NCBI GenBank assembly: GCA_008032955.1
Contig: CP032046.1
Span: 806,001 to 870,000 of the forward strand
Reading direction: 5' to 3'
From: Helicobacter pylori
Lineage (GTDB): Bacteria; Campylobacterota; Campylobacteria; Campylobacterales; Helicobacteraceae
DNA: 64,000 nucleotides
A program made the position numbers and the translations under genes. Shown here piece after piece: positions 17,537 to 27,366 of this stretch. The notes beneath the pieces were generated by a model. The model had not been told where the DNA came from. It saw only the letters and a list, made by a program, of their open reading frames with translations, and ran no database searches. Numbering within the stretch: the first letter of the stretch is position 1; each line of letters starts with the position of its first letter.

Positions 17537-19326
17537 CATTCAATGTCTTTCAAAAGAGCGTTTTTAAAAGCTTTAATGGCGCTTTCACCCACCAATTCAG
17601 CGATACGATAACGCGCGATCAAAAAGTCTAATAATTTTTCGCTTCTTTCTTTGATTTGCGCGACTCCAAAAGAAGCGTTTTTAGCCACTTCTTTTTCACT
17701 ATAAGAGCCTTTAAGGTATGCCTTTCTTTTTTCCTCAAAAGGCTTGTTGCTTAAAGAGCTGTTAGCGTTTTTAGGGATTAAGAGCAAGTTCCCTAAAGCA
17801 TGCACGACATGGGGATTTTTAGCCCAACTTTTTTCTTTAGCGCTATAGCCTTGATCGGGTTTTTGGGGCAGGATATGCTCAATGCTTTCTATACTGCTAT
17901 CAAAATTCAGAGTCGTTTCAGGGTTATGGTGCAACTCGTATTCATACAGCAAGTAATTCAGCGCCTTGTCCCACCGATACCATTTTTCAGTATTCTTTTT
18001 AGAATGGATACTCTCTTCAAGCAATTCCAAGCCGCTATGCTTTCCCTTGAAAAAATTCTTTTCTAGCGTTGGAAGATCTTCAATGGTTATTTTATCTTCC
18101 TAAAATCTACACGCTTGAATCGCTTTGAAGGCTAATCCAATCCATTCATTTTTAGCCGTATTCTTGCCAGCAACCCCATAGATTAAAAACCCAAAACGCT
18201 CTAAATATTCTAATAGGTCTTCCAACTCTTTGGTGGTATAATGCCGTTCATCGCCACTTCTTACAGCAAGCTGTATGGTTAAAAGAGAGAGCAATAAGGG
18301 CAGAAAAGCGTTTTCGCTCAAAGCGTTTAAGCGCCGCATTTTGTCTAGTAAGCCGCGCATTTTAGGCGTGATTTCAATCCTAAGCTCTTCATCATCAAGC
18401 GTGTGCAAGAAATACCAAACATTAGAAGAATAAGAAAGATAAAGTAACAAATCATTTATTTTTTCATATTCATCATATGATGAGTGGTATCTTTTATGAG
18501 CGTTAAACTCCATTTCCAATAATCTCTTTTTAAAATCCCCTTTCTCGCCATAATAATACGCCACAAAATGCTTTAAAAACCTCTCTAAATTATCATCTTC
18601 AAAGGATCTCAAATCGTAATAAATGATCGTGTAGGTGTCATTGATTTCTTTTTGAAGCGTTTCTAATTTTTGTCCATTACAAATCTTGTGCGCTACAAAA
18701 TGCAAGCGGTTTTTTAACAATTCTAAAGTGGATAGATCCTTGCCACGATTGTTGATTGTTTCAAAAGAGCTGAACGGATCGATTCGGTTATCATTCAATT
18801 CCACTACGCTAAAAAGCATTTTCTTTATAAGGGCATCAAACATTTTTTCAAGCGTTCCAACAGGCGTCTCGCTGATTTTTTCTTTAAAAAACGCATGAGC
18901 GTCAATCAAATTTTTAGCGTAAAAAGAAGTTTGAAACCTTTCTAAATCTTTTTCTTCTTCCATGATCGCCCTAAAAGCTTCATTTAAACCATAATACTTA
19001 TAGGACAGAACGGGTTCGAGATTCATTGAAGAATACTTTGGGTCTTTGTTTTGGGTGGTTTTGGCTAAAAGGTCTAATAAAATCAGGCTTGTAGCCAATC
19101 GTTGCTGGCCGTCTATGATTTCAAAAGCGCTATCTTCAAGCTCATTTTCAAGCCCTCTTAAGGTTAAGCTGTGCATGTAATGGAATTTATCTCCCAGTTT
19201 GGACACATGCTCTAAATCGTTCCAAAAATCCTTTAATTGCCTTTCTTGCCATGCATACCCCCTTTGATAGCTGGGGATTTCAAACACGCCTTTTTCAACC
19301 ACTCCGTCTAAATTTAACAATTCCAT
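17536..19326 (-). pseudogene. GmrSD-like DUF262/DUF1524 protein, split by an in-frame TAG
   Basis: The N-terminal part (about 408 codons from ATG 19326) holds the DUF262 features: IPSYQRGYAW (about residues 18-27) and the nucleotide-binding DGQQRLATSLILL. The C-terminal part has the DUF1524 HNH motif SIEHILPQKPDQG followed by HALGNLLLIPKNANSSLSN. The only break is TAG at 18100-18102. The same frame continues without further stops (EDKITIEDLPTLEKNFF) to 17536, for about 596 codons in total. The family includes type IV restriction enzymes and phage-defence nucleases. A protein truncated at TAG would lack the nuclease domain. Confidence 0.8.
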
Positions 19327-19368
19327 CAAAATCCTTTCATAAGTTTATGGGTAAAAACCCATAACCCC

Positions 19369-19659
19369 TTAACTCTTTCTCTTAATCAATTTCATTGAAT
19401 TGTTAAGTCGTGGGGAATTTGTAAGACACCATGCGTTTTTATTGACTAATTCTTCGTATTCTTGGCTCCCTTTTTGAGCGCAAACACCATAAATCACTAA
19501 CGATCCCCCATCATCAACTTCAAAGTGATCAATTTTTAGAGCAAAAACACTGCGTTGGATTTTAACCCCTTCAATATTTGATTTCTCATACACAATAGCA
19601 ACAGCATAATCTGCTTGACGCACTTTCTCAAAATCTTTATGTTCAGCTACTTTGTCCAT
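19369..19659 (-). CDS. Hypothetical ICE protein
   Basis: 96 residues, predicted soluble, with no family I recognise. It contains a strand-rich centre (RSVFALKIDHFEVDDGGSLVIYGVCAQ) and a basic C-terminus (MKLIKRKS). Its ATG (19657-19659) overlaps the stop of the upstream 64-codon gene by 13 bases. The pair is therefore either translationally coupled or one gene with a frameshift. It is upstream of the DUF262 gene on the same strand. Confidence 0.5.
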   Translation of the reverse strand: MDKVAEHKDFEKVRQADYAVAIVYEKSNIEGVKIQRSVFALKIDHFEVDDGGSLVIYGVCAQKGSQEYEELVNKNAWCLTNSPRLNNSMKLIKRKS

Positions 19660-19841
19660 TCAATAGGATCTCTAGAGATCATGCTTGCTTTATTGATTTG
19701 CGTTTTCACGACATAAGGGAGTGGATCTTGTATTTCATTGATCTTGTCTGATTCTTCAGCAAGATTGTTTGTTGCAATATCGCCATTATCTAAGATGCTA
19801 AATAAATTCGGTTGTGGGTTTTTAGCTTTCTTTTTTTGCAT
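19647..19841 (-). CDS. Small hypothetical ICE protein
   Basis: 64 residues, with a basic start (MQKKKAKNPQPN) and an acidic middle (EESDKINEIQD). No family is recognised. It is the first gene of a leftward set, and the 154 bases between it and the rightward gene at 19996 form a divergent promoter region. It could be an N-terminal part of the next frame (19369-19659) if one base has been lost in the overlap, but no long homopolymer is present there. Confidence 0.45.
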   Translation of the reverse strand: MQKKKAKNPQPNLFSILDNGDIATNNLAEESDKINEIQDPLPYVVKTQINKASMISRDPIEWTK

Positions 19842-19995
19842 GTGTAGTCCTTTAGAATAGGTTTTTACTATTAGGACATAAGTTCAGTAACTAAAACATA
19901 CGGGTTTTTAGAATAAAAATCTTTAAAAAACCCGTATTGTTTAGTTTTTAAAAATATGGTTATATTTAAAAAATTTTTATTTTTAGGGGTTTTAT

Positions 19996-21033
19996 ATGAA
20001 CCAAAATACAGAGCAAGTATCACAAAACAAGGGACTAAATGAGTTTGAGAGAGCTAAGATTTATTACACAAAAAAAGTTGCAGACAATCTCTTATTTATA
20101 GCAAACCCAAGCAATAAAGTGGAAGCGCCTTATAAAAGTGGTGCTAAATTAGAAAAGATGGGTATTAGTAAAGATGACTACAAACAGAATATAGCTCAAA
20201 ATAGCCGTAATTTTTGCGCTTACTCAGGCGCTCCTTATAACAATGTAAATGATTTTAACCTTGATTTAGAAAAGGCTATACATAATCATAATTCAAGCGC
20301 GTGGATAGGACTTAGTGATGCTGCAATTAAACTAGAAATAGGGAAACTTGCCAATGAAGAACCACAAAAAGCCAATGAACTTAAAAACGCTTTAAGAGAA
20401 ATTAAAAACAATGAGCCTTGCGTGGAAGTTATGTTCATTAAACACTCAAAAGATAAAATTCTAAGAAATGAAAACAACGAGATTATTTATGCAAAAAACA
20501 ATCAAGGCGAATACATTCTAAATGCTAAGGGTGAAAAAATCCCCTTGTATGAAACTCAAGAAAAAACTAACTCAATGGGTGAGACTTATTTTGAAAGGGT
20601 GCAAGAAAAGTGCGAACCTTATGTGAAAATTGAAAGGCTATATAATTTAGAAGTGTTTTCTAAATATTTAAGCGAGCAACAAATGGATAATTTTGTTGAA
20701 ACCCTAAAACCGCTTAATAACGCTCATTTTGAAAAATCTACAAACGCTATGTTAAGACTAGAGCATGACAGAGATTATCCTATGGAAAAACGAGCCACCT
20801 CTAATCTTGTATTAAAAGATGTCAAAGATAGGATTTTCAACGACATAGATAAAAATAATGTTTTTAGTGATGAACAAAAAAGCGCTTATAAAAACAATAT
20901 TGATAAATTGTTTGAGACTATCAATGACTATTGTGCGACTAAAAATGAAAAATACCAGCAAATCTTTTTTGAAAATCAAAAACAGAACCAAACACAAAAG
21001 CAAGTAGAGCAATACTCTACAATGGAGTTTTAA
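19996..21033 (+). CDS. Putative ArdC-like ssDNA-binding protein
   Basis: 345 residues. The arrangement SGAPYNNVNDFNL (about residues 77-89), WIGLSDAAIKLEIG (about 100-113), EVMFIKH and then a late RLYNLEVFSKYLSEQQ resembles the N-terminal domain of ArdC-type antirestriction proteins, which coat incoming single-stranded DNA during conjugation. I see no HExxH, so a metallopeptidase half is absent. It is the first gene of a five-gene rightward operon, with the next start one base after its stop. The assignment rests on pattern resemblance only. Confidence 0.5.
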   Translation: MNQNTEQVSQNKGLNEFERAKIYYTKKVADNLLFIANPSNKVEAPYKSGAKLEKMGISKDDYKQNIAQNSRNFCAYSGAPYNNVNDFNLDLEKAIHNHNSSAWIGLSDAAIKLEIGKLANEEPQKANELKNALREIKNNEPCVEVMFIKHSKDKILRNENNEIIYAKNNQGEYILNAKGEKIPLYETQEKTNSMGETYFERVQEKCEPYVKIERLYNLEVFSKYLSEQQMDNFVETLKPLNNAHFEKSTNAMLRLEHDRDYPMEKRATSNLVLKDVKDRIFNDIDKNNVFSDEQKSAYKNNIDKLFETINDYCATKNEKYQQIFFENQKQNQTQKQVEQYSTMEF

Positions 21034-22431
21034 ATGTTATTTGATAGTTTATTTTCCATCAATGAGCAGCAAAAAGCAAAAGCTTGGAGTGATTTTTTTA
21101 AAGAGCTAAAAAAAGACATGAAAGAAATTTATAATAAATTTGGAGGCAATGCAGAATGGACAACTTTTCTAACTAGGTTTTCTAATGATTTAAGCCGTGC
21201 GTCTAATTATGCGGAATTTGAAACTTTACAATCTATCTATTCTAAAGAGCTTGAAGAGTTACAACAAACAATCACAACAGACAAAACGCAACAGCAACTT
21301 TTAGAACAAGATAATATTGATTTTGGATTACAAAGCGCTTTACAAAATGACTTAAAAGATTTAGACCATTATTTAAGTAACAATAAAAACAAAGACGATG
21401 AAGAACAAGCCATTCAAAAGTCTTTTGAACAAGATTTAGATGATTTACAAAATGATGAACCTAATTTGGAGATAAAAAAGTCTATCAACGAGCAAGACGA
21501 TAAAGATTATCAAAATAAAGAACAATTAAACACAGAAATAAAGGAAAATATTAGGGAAAATTCTAAAAACTCTCATTTGATACCTATAACAAATTTAAAG
21601 AATTTTTTACATAACAGAAGAGAAAATTTTAAGGCTACACAACAAGATTTACCTAGTGAAAAACAAAAAAAATACTCTGATAAATTATTCAAAAAAGAGC
21701 TTTTAGAATACGCTAAACACACTATGAGTGCTAAAGAATTGCAAGTTTTAGCCATGCTGGTTAATAAAAAACCAAGCGCTATGAAGACAAAGCACAAAGA
21801 ATTTTTACATGAAGTTTTAATGACAGCTTTAATCAATAATAAAAATTTAAAAGAAAATGATCCCATAAAACTTGCCCTAACCTACAATATTAAAAATTCA
21901 AAAACCAATCAAACTCCTTATAGCATTTTTAACAATCAAAAAGAAAATCATATTCCCCCACTCAATGAAGAGCAACATAAAATCTTACAAAACGCTATTG
22001 CTAATAACGAAGTGGATAAAAGAGCTTTGGGTGTTTGGAAGTTTAATAGCGAAAATCAAAATAATTTAACTCAAAATAATGCTAATGTTAATGAAATGGT
22101 TAAAAATACTACTAATGATGATCTAATTAAAGACAATAGTATTAAACAAAATAACATTATTGAAAATAATAATGTAAAAAATAACAATGATTTGTCTTTT
22201 TTAGATGATGAACCTGTTGATTTTAATCAAGGTAATCATTCTGTTGATTTTAATAGTAAAAAATCTGTAAAAAATAACACTGAGAAAAAGCCATTAAGTC
22301 CCAAACTACAAGCTTTTGAAAATAAATCAAAGCAAAACATACAAAACGCATTAACAAAGTCTAAAGAATTAAAAAATAATCAAAGATTAGCAAATGATGG
22401 CGTGTCTATACCTATGGAGATGAGTTTTTAA
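21034..22431 (+). CDS. Asn/Lys/Glu-rich hypothetical ICE protein
   Basis: 465 residues, no signal peptide and no membrane segment. The composition is dominated by Asn, Lys, Gln, Glu and Asp, with low-complexity stretches around residues 340-390 (for example IIENNNVKNNND). A more ordered middle part (FKKELLEYAKHTMSAKELQVLAML) is likely helical. It is tightly linked to the genes on both sides in the VirB-like operon. A cytoplasmic DNA-processing or scaffold role is possible, but no function can be read. Confidence 0.6.
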   Translation: MLFDSLFSINEQQKAKAWSDFFKELKKDMKEIYNKFGGNAEWTTFLTRFSNDLSRASNYAEFETLQSIYSKELEELQQTITTDKTQQQLLEQDNIDFGLQSALQNDLKDLDHYLSNNKNKDDEEQAIQKSFEQDLDDLQNDEPNLEIKKSINEQDDKDYQNKEQLNTEIKENIRENSKNSHLIPITNLKNFLHNRRENFKATQQDLPSEKQKKYSDKLFKKELLEYAKHTMSAKELQVLAMLVNKKPSAMKTKHKEFLHEVLMTALINNKNLKENDPIKLALTYNIKNSKTNQTPYSIFNNQKENHIPPLNEEQHKILQNAIANNEVDKRALGVWKFNSENQNNLTQNNANVNEMVKNTTNDDLIKDNSIKQNNIIENNNVKNNNDLSFLDDEPVDFNQGNHSVDFNSKKSVKNNTEKKPLSPKLQAFENKSKQNIQNALTKSKELKNNQRLANDGVSIPMEMSF

Positions 22432-22491
22432 ACACAAGTTAGTCAAGTGATTAAAGTTTTTAATGGGATTGAAATAAAGGAGCAAAAACAA

Positions 22492-24705
22492 ATGAAAACT
22501 TATTCATATAACCATTTTTTATTTTTCTGCTTTATTCTAGGAGCGTTTTTGTTAGGTTTGCTCAGTCCAGCCTATGCTTTGAGTGTTATCACCACTAAAG
22601 AAATTGACGCTAATTTGCCTAATGGGGCGATAGAAAGCAGGGTGGTGTTAGGCAAGAGAGTGTTTAAAGTAGAAGCTCATGGGTTTTATTTTAGAAACAA
22701 TGCAACTAACAGCATAGATATAGAAATCACCAGTCTTTTAAGAGACAATCAATCGTTTCCTTTGACTAGCCCTGCTAGAACTAGTTTAAAGATACCTCCT
22801 AACGCCAAGATTAAAAAATCCACTCTCCTTGTTTTAAAAGGTGAGAACGCTGAAGAAGTGGCTAAGATTTTAGGCGTTAGCAAAGAAGAATACCAAAAGC
22901 TAGAAAACATCGCTCAAACTAACGCGACCAATGACCCTATGTATGCCAACACGCCTTTTAGTAATGGCTCTGATAGTTCCGCTTACGATAACAATCCTAA
23001 TAGCCCTAGCAATAACGCTATCAATGGTAAAGATGGTGCAAATGGGAGTAATGGCTATGGGATAAATGGCAACGATGGGATAAATGGGAGCAGTGGGAGT
23101 AATGGTGCAAATGGAAATAATTCAAATCATAATGCAGTGGGCAGTGGTATTGATACAGATGGCGTGTTAGGTGTGGATGGAGTGAATGGATCTAACTCTT
23201 CAAGCGGTGGCTCTGTAGGGGGTTATGAGAATAATTTCACTAACCATGGCTCTACTAACAATAACACAGGAGGGTATGACAATTTTAATAATAATAGCTC
23301 AAGTGGTGGGGGGTTAGGGAATGGGGGGTTTTTCCCTATTCCTTTTGGTAATGGAGACACAAACAATTCCAATAATCCTACTAACACCACTAGCCCAACT
23401 AATGGCAGTAGTTCTAATAGCGCCATTAATCCTAACTCGCAAGAAAACAATTACTCCAGCCAGTATTGTAAAGCGCCTGAATTAAGCCCCAACAACACGA
23501 TGAAACTAGATGTTATCGCTAAAGATGGCTCTTGTATTTCTATGAACGCTTTAAGAGATGACACTAAATGCGCTTATAGATACGATTTTGAAGCCGGTAA
23601 AGCCATCAAGCAAACGCAATACTACTATGTAGATAGGGAAAACAAAACGCAAAATATCGGTGGTTGTGTGGATTTGCAAGGCGCTCAATACGCCATGCAA
23701 CTTTACAAAGATGACAGCAAATGCGCCTTACAAACCACGAGTGATAAAGGTTATGGTATGGGGAAAACGCAAACCTTTCAAACTGAAATCGTGTTTCGTG
23801 GGATGGACAATTTAATCCATGTCGCTGTGCCTTGCAGCGATTATGCAAGGGTGCAAGACAGGATTGTTAGGTATGAAAAAAACGATAAAACCCAAACCTT
23901 AACGCCCATAGTAGATCAATATTATAATGATCCTAGCAATCCTAACAAGCAAGAGATTTTAAATCGTGGGATTGCGACCCAATTAAGCTCACAATATCAA
24001 GAATTTGCATGCGGTCAATGGGAATACAATGACGCTAAATTAGAAGCCAAAAGACCTACAATGCTAAAAAGCTATAACAAGCTTAATGGCGAATGGGTAG
24101 AAGTTACGCCCTGTAATTTTGAAGCAGGGATTAAAAGCGGTGCGGTTGTTAGCCCTTATGTGATGGGTGTGGCTAGCTCTAAAGTCTTAAGCGATATTAC
24201 TACAAGCCATTATTTTAGGATAGAAAGGAAAAATTATGGTGAGAGAGAACAATGCCAAAAACCTTATGGAGTCAATCGTTGCCAACCGCAATATTTCCAT
24301 ACTGATCCTAGCATCACCGATTGGAACGCCACTTACAAAACCACTACCACTCAAACCACTCAACCTTATTTACGCCCAGCCCAAGATAATGAAAGCCCCA
24401 CAACCTATAATCTTATCACCACTCACACCACCATCAACAGGACTCAAAGCGTTTTGAAAAACGAATTGCATTTGAGTAATGATTATTTGAAGTATGTAGA
24501 AATTTATCAAGGCTATTACAAAGATAATGATCTTAAACAATCGCAAGGCTATATTGATTGGTCTAACTACTACCTTAATCAGAATGAAGGCTTTTGCTCT
24601 CAATACAGCATTTGGAGTGAAAGCACAAAGATTGGTAAGAATTGGTATCATTGGCATGATAATAAAATCTCTTGCGCTCAAAGACTGATTTACAGGCCTT
24701 TTTAA
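22492..24705 (+). CDS. Secreted protein with Asn/Gly collagen-like region
   Basis: 737 residues if started at ATG 22492, chosen over an upstream in-frame GTG at 22447 because AAAGGAG lies 9 bases before the ATG and a good signal peptide follows (FLLGLLSPAYA). A strand-rich N-terminal domain is followed by a low-complexity part at about residues 160-280, where NGxDG- and NGSNG-like repeats mimic collagen triplets. Then comes a Cys-rich C-terminal half with repeated single cysteines and aromatic residues. Placement just before a VirB5-like gene suggests a surface or pilus-associated role in mating. I do not recognise the family. Confidence 0.65.
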   Translation: MKTYSYNHFLFFCFILGAFLLGLLSPAYALSVITTKEIDANLPNGAIESRVVLGKRVFKVEAHGFYFRNNATNSIDIEITSLLRDNQSFPLTSPARTSLKIPPNAKIKKSTLLVLKGENAEEVAKILGVSKEEYQKLENIAQTNATNDPMYANTPFSNGSDSSAYDNNPNSPSNNAINGKDGANGSNGYGINGNDGINGSSGSNGANGNNSNHNAVGSGIDTDGVLGVDGVNGSNSSSGGSVGGYENNFTNHGSTNNNTGGYDNFNNNSSSGGGLGNGGFFPIPFGNGDTNNSNNPTNTTSPTNGSSSNSAINPNSQENNYSSQYCKAPELSPNNTMKLDVIAKDGSCISMNALRDDTKCAYRYDFEAGKAIKQTQYYYVDRENKTQNIGGCVDLQGAQYAMQLYKDDSKCALQTTSDKGYGMGKTQTFQTEIVFRGMDNLIHVAVPCSDYARVQDRIVRYEKNDKTQTLTPIVDQYYNDPSNPNKQEILNRGIATQLSSQYQEFACGQWEYNDAKLEAKRPTMLKSYNKLNGEWVEVTPCNFEAGIKSGAVVSPYVMGVASSKVLSDITTSHYFRIERKNYGEREQCQKPYGVNRCQPQYFHTDPSITDWNATYKTTTTQTTQPYLRPAQDNESPTTYNLITTHTTINRTQSVLKNELHLSNDYLKYVEIYQGYYKDNDLKQSQGYIDWSNYYLNQNEGFCSQYSIWSESTKIGKNWYHWHDNKISCAQRLIYRPF

Positions 24706-24714
24706 GGATAAGGC

Positions 24715-26100
24715 ATGAAAGCGTTAAAGACTTTTTTAAAAAAATCCTTTATTTTGTTGTTGGTGGTTGCTTTAAACCACTTAAACGCTGTGGCTATGAT
24801 TGTGGATAATCCTACGCAGAATATCTGGCAACAAGCAAAAGACGCTATAGACAAGTCTCGCTTTGTTCAACAGGTCAATCACTGGGCAGAACAAATCAAA
24901 AGATACCAAGAGATGATAGAAAAAGCTCAAACCACCATTAACCAACTAAATAAAGTGAATGATATTTTACTGAAAACCAATCAGTTTATGAATGGCTCTA
25001 TTTTAAATATCCCTAACCCTATGGGTTTAGTAGAAAATGCAACTCAAATTGCCAAGAATGTAAAATCAAACGCTCTCGCCCTACAAGAAAGCGCTAAAAA
25101 CTACAATCTAGCCGAAAAATTTTTATTACGAAATATTGCTAGCAAATGCCCTGAATTAGATATGAGCAAAATTAACCCAAAAACAAAAGAGATTTTTTTC
25201 TCTGATAAGGGAAAAGAAAAGAGTGCTGCTAGACAGGCTTTAGAAAATTTAGCTAATGCGCTTGGAAACACACAAATTACAACCACTCAAGATATAACAA
25301 CAAGTTTAAGTGGTAGGGTCTTAGCAGACTTTATTTGCAAAACAAAAGAGCAAGAACTTTTAGGGATAAAAAAGCAACAATACCTAGCTCAAGCACAAAC
25401 TTGTCTAATATCAAAAAATTTTCAGTGCTATGGAGATTTTTTATCTCAATCAAAACAAATTGATTTAGAAATATTTAAAGAAGCTCAAGCTAGAACCTTT
25501 AAACTTTTTTCATCTTTACAGAACAGGGGTGCAAGTTTTACACAAGAACTTTCCGTTAAAAATCCTATTTATGCGAAAGAAGGGTATTGCTCTAAACAAA
25601 ATATTGATGGTAAGGATTATTGTTTTAGTAATACACTTGAAATTGAGCGATTGATAAACACTTTTGAGAAAGACAATGGCTCATATATAGAAAGGCTTAA
25701 AGGAGCAACAAATCAAGAAACTAAAGCAAAAATCTATGCAGACTTTAAACAAAAATTTGAAATGTTAAACACACAAATTTTACTTAATATTGCCAATAAC
25801 CTAAATTTTATGAATCAAACCCTGTCTCTTATGGCAAGTGCCTATTCAGACACTTATTATAAACAACAAAATATCATTATGCCATCATTTTTAAACCCTC
25901 CTGAAAGCGTTAAAAAAGAGTTTTTAGAAATAAATAAAAAGACAAGTCAAGCTTTTAAAGCAAATTTAAATAAATTTGGACTACCCACTTCACAATTGCC
26001 TGATGTTGAAAAATCTTTTATGATGACACAAGGTGGGAATATAGCAACAGAAAAGTTTCAACAAATGAAAAACAATATTACACAAGGATGGGATGAATAA
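24715..26100 (+). CDS. VirB5/TrbJ-like conjugation protein
   Basis: 461 residues with a signal peptide (MKALKTFLKKSF, then LLLVVALNHLNAVA). The mature N-terminus NHWAEQIKRYQEMIEKAQTT is typical of TrbJ/VirB5 proteins, a long helical region that forms the minor pilus tip. Cys residues around residues 150-305 (KCPELD, QTCLIS, YCSKQN) probably form disulphides. Its stop TAA overlaps the next ATG (TAATG). It is longer than Ti-plasmid VirB5 (about 220). Confidence 0.7.
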   Translation: MKALKTFLKKSFILLLVVALNHLNAVAMIVDNPTQNIWQQAKDAIDKSRFVQQVNHWAEQIKRYQEMIEKAQTTINQLNKVNDILLKTNQFMNGSILNIPNPMGLVENATQIAKNVKSNALALQESAKNYNLAEKFLLRNIASKCPELDMSKINPKTKEIFFSDKGKEKSAARQALENLANALGNTQITTTQDITTSLSGRVLADFICKTKEQELLGIKKQQYLAQAQTCLISKNFQCYGDFLSQSKQIDLEIFKEAQARTFKLFSSLQNRGASFTQELSVKNPIYAKEGYCSKQNIDGKDYCFSNTLEIERLINTFEKDNGSYIERLKGATNQETKAKIYADFKQKFEMLNTQILLNIANNLNFMNQTLSLMASAYSDTYYKQQNIIMPSFLNPPESVKKEFLEINKKTSQAFKANLNKFGLPTSQLPDVEKSFMMTQGGNIATEKFQQMKNNITQGWDE

Positions 26101-27302
26101 TGCCTTATTTGGTTTGGGGTGGTATTTCTCTTGCTATTGGTATTATTTCTTATTTCATACCAGCTGATAATCTCAATGTGGCTACTGATGGGCTTTATAG
26201 TAGTATTATAGGCGTATTTCAAAATTTCACCAATGAATTTAAAGACAAATACAACAATATTGCAAAAACAATCGCACCTGCTATGGTTTCTATAGGAACA
26301 ATACTTATTTTTGCATATTCTTTAAAAAAATACAAAAATAATGAATTTTTTGAAATCAAAACTTTCACGCAATTTGCTTTTTTTCTTGCTCTTCTATCCT
26401 TAATGCACTTTGCTTTGAATAGTCCTAAAAAATTCCATTCATATGTAGAGTTTTTTGTAGAAGCGCCTGCAGTCATTCTTAATAACGCCATTGAAGAAAC
26501 AACAAAAACTTTTTACAAAAAAGCTCAACAACAATCAAATCAATCCCAAAATAAAACAAATCAAAGTTTTATAAGTTTTAATGGGAATATACAAGGAATT
26601 ATTAAAAATCAAACCAAGCAACTTTTTGCTTTTTATGAAAGCTTTAGAGAAAATAATGCAGGTTTTAGCAAACCATTTGTTTTTATTATGCAGTCTCTAT
26701 CTTTTGTGGCTATTGTGTTTTTTCAAATCCTACTTATATTTAAAACAATTTATCTTATTTGTATTATTTTTATAGAAAAAACTTTTTATTTGCTATGCTT
26801 TATTTTTATGACGCCTTGTTTATTTTTTAAACAAACTCAAGGATTTTTCTTTTCTTACATTAAAAAAGTCTTTTCTCTAACCTTTTATGCGCCTCTTGTG
26901 TTTTTATTTGCCATGCTAAACTCTATTGGGCTAGAATTATTTAAACCTACTCAAAATATCATAGAAACTATCGGCATTATTATCATTTCAGCGATTACTT
27001 CAGCTTTAATTAGCAATATTCCAAATATTATCAATACCATTTTTGGAACACAAGGTGGTTCGGTTGATCTAGCTAACTTCTTAAAAGCTGGATCGCAAAG
27101 TTTTTTAAGCTTTGCTAGTAATGTAGGTAGTGCAGTAAGCGGTGGTGTTAAAGGCGCTTCTGTAGGAACTAGCAATTTTCTTGTAAAAACAGAAGGTGCA
27201 ATAGGCAATGCTGTAAATAACATTAAAAACAGAGCCTCTCAGCCTGAAAACATAAGAACTTCGGTTGGTTTTGTTAATGTTGGTTCTAAAGCAACGAGAT
27301 AA
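26100..27302 (+). CDS. VirB6/TrbL-like inner membrane channel protein
   Basis: 400 residues, with about six to eight hydrophobic helices between residues 1 and 315. The pattern of a TrbL/VirB6 core is seen around IFKTIYLICIIFIEKT and the block TSALISNIPNIINTIFG. A Gly/Ser-rich soluble tail follows (SGGVKGASVG). These proteins form the inner membrane part of the type IV secretion channel. The gene is translationally coupled to the VirB5-like gene and is the last of the operon. No virB4 or virB8-11 follows in the window. Confidence 0.75.
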   Translation: MPYLVWGGISLAIGIISYFIPADNLNVATDGLYSSIIGVFQNFTNEFKDKYNNIAKTIAPAMVSIGTILIFAYSLKKYKNNEFFEIKTFTQFAFFLALLSLMHFALNSPKKFHSYVEFFVEAPAVILNNAIEETTKTFYKKAQQQSNQSQNKTNQSFISFNGNIQGIIKNQTKQLFAFYESFRENNAGFSKPFVFIMQSLSFVAIVFFQILLIFKTIYLICIIFIEKTFYLLCFIFMTPCLFFKQTQGFFFSYIKKVFSLTFYAPLVFLFAMLNSIGLELFKPTQNIIETIGIIIISAITSALISNIPNIINTIFGTQGGSVDLANFLKAGSQSFLSFASNVGSAVSGGVKGASVGTSNFLVKTEGAIGNAVNNIKNRASQPENIRTSVGFVNVGSKATR

Positions 27303-27366
27303 ACTGCAAAAAAAACATCAAAAAACAACCCTTTAAAGAACTTTTGAATGAGGAATTAATCATCTT

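Noticed and set aside
24236-24681. Short ORFs on both strands inside the collagen-like gene
   Set aside because: They are frame shadows of the long secreted-protein gene, which has signal peptide and ribosome-site support.
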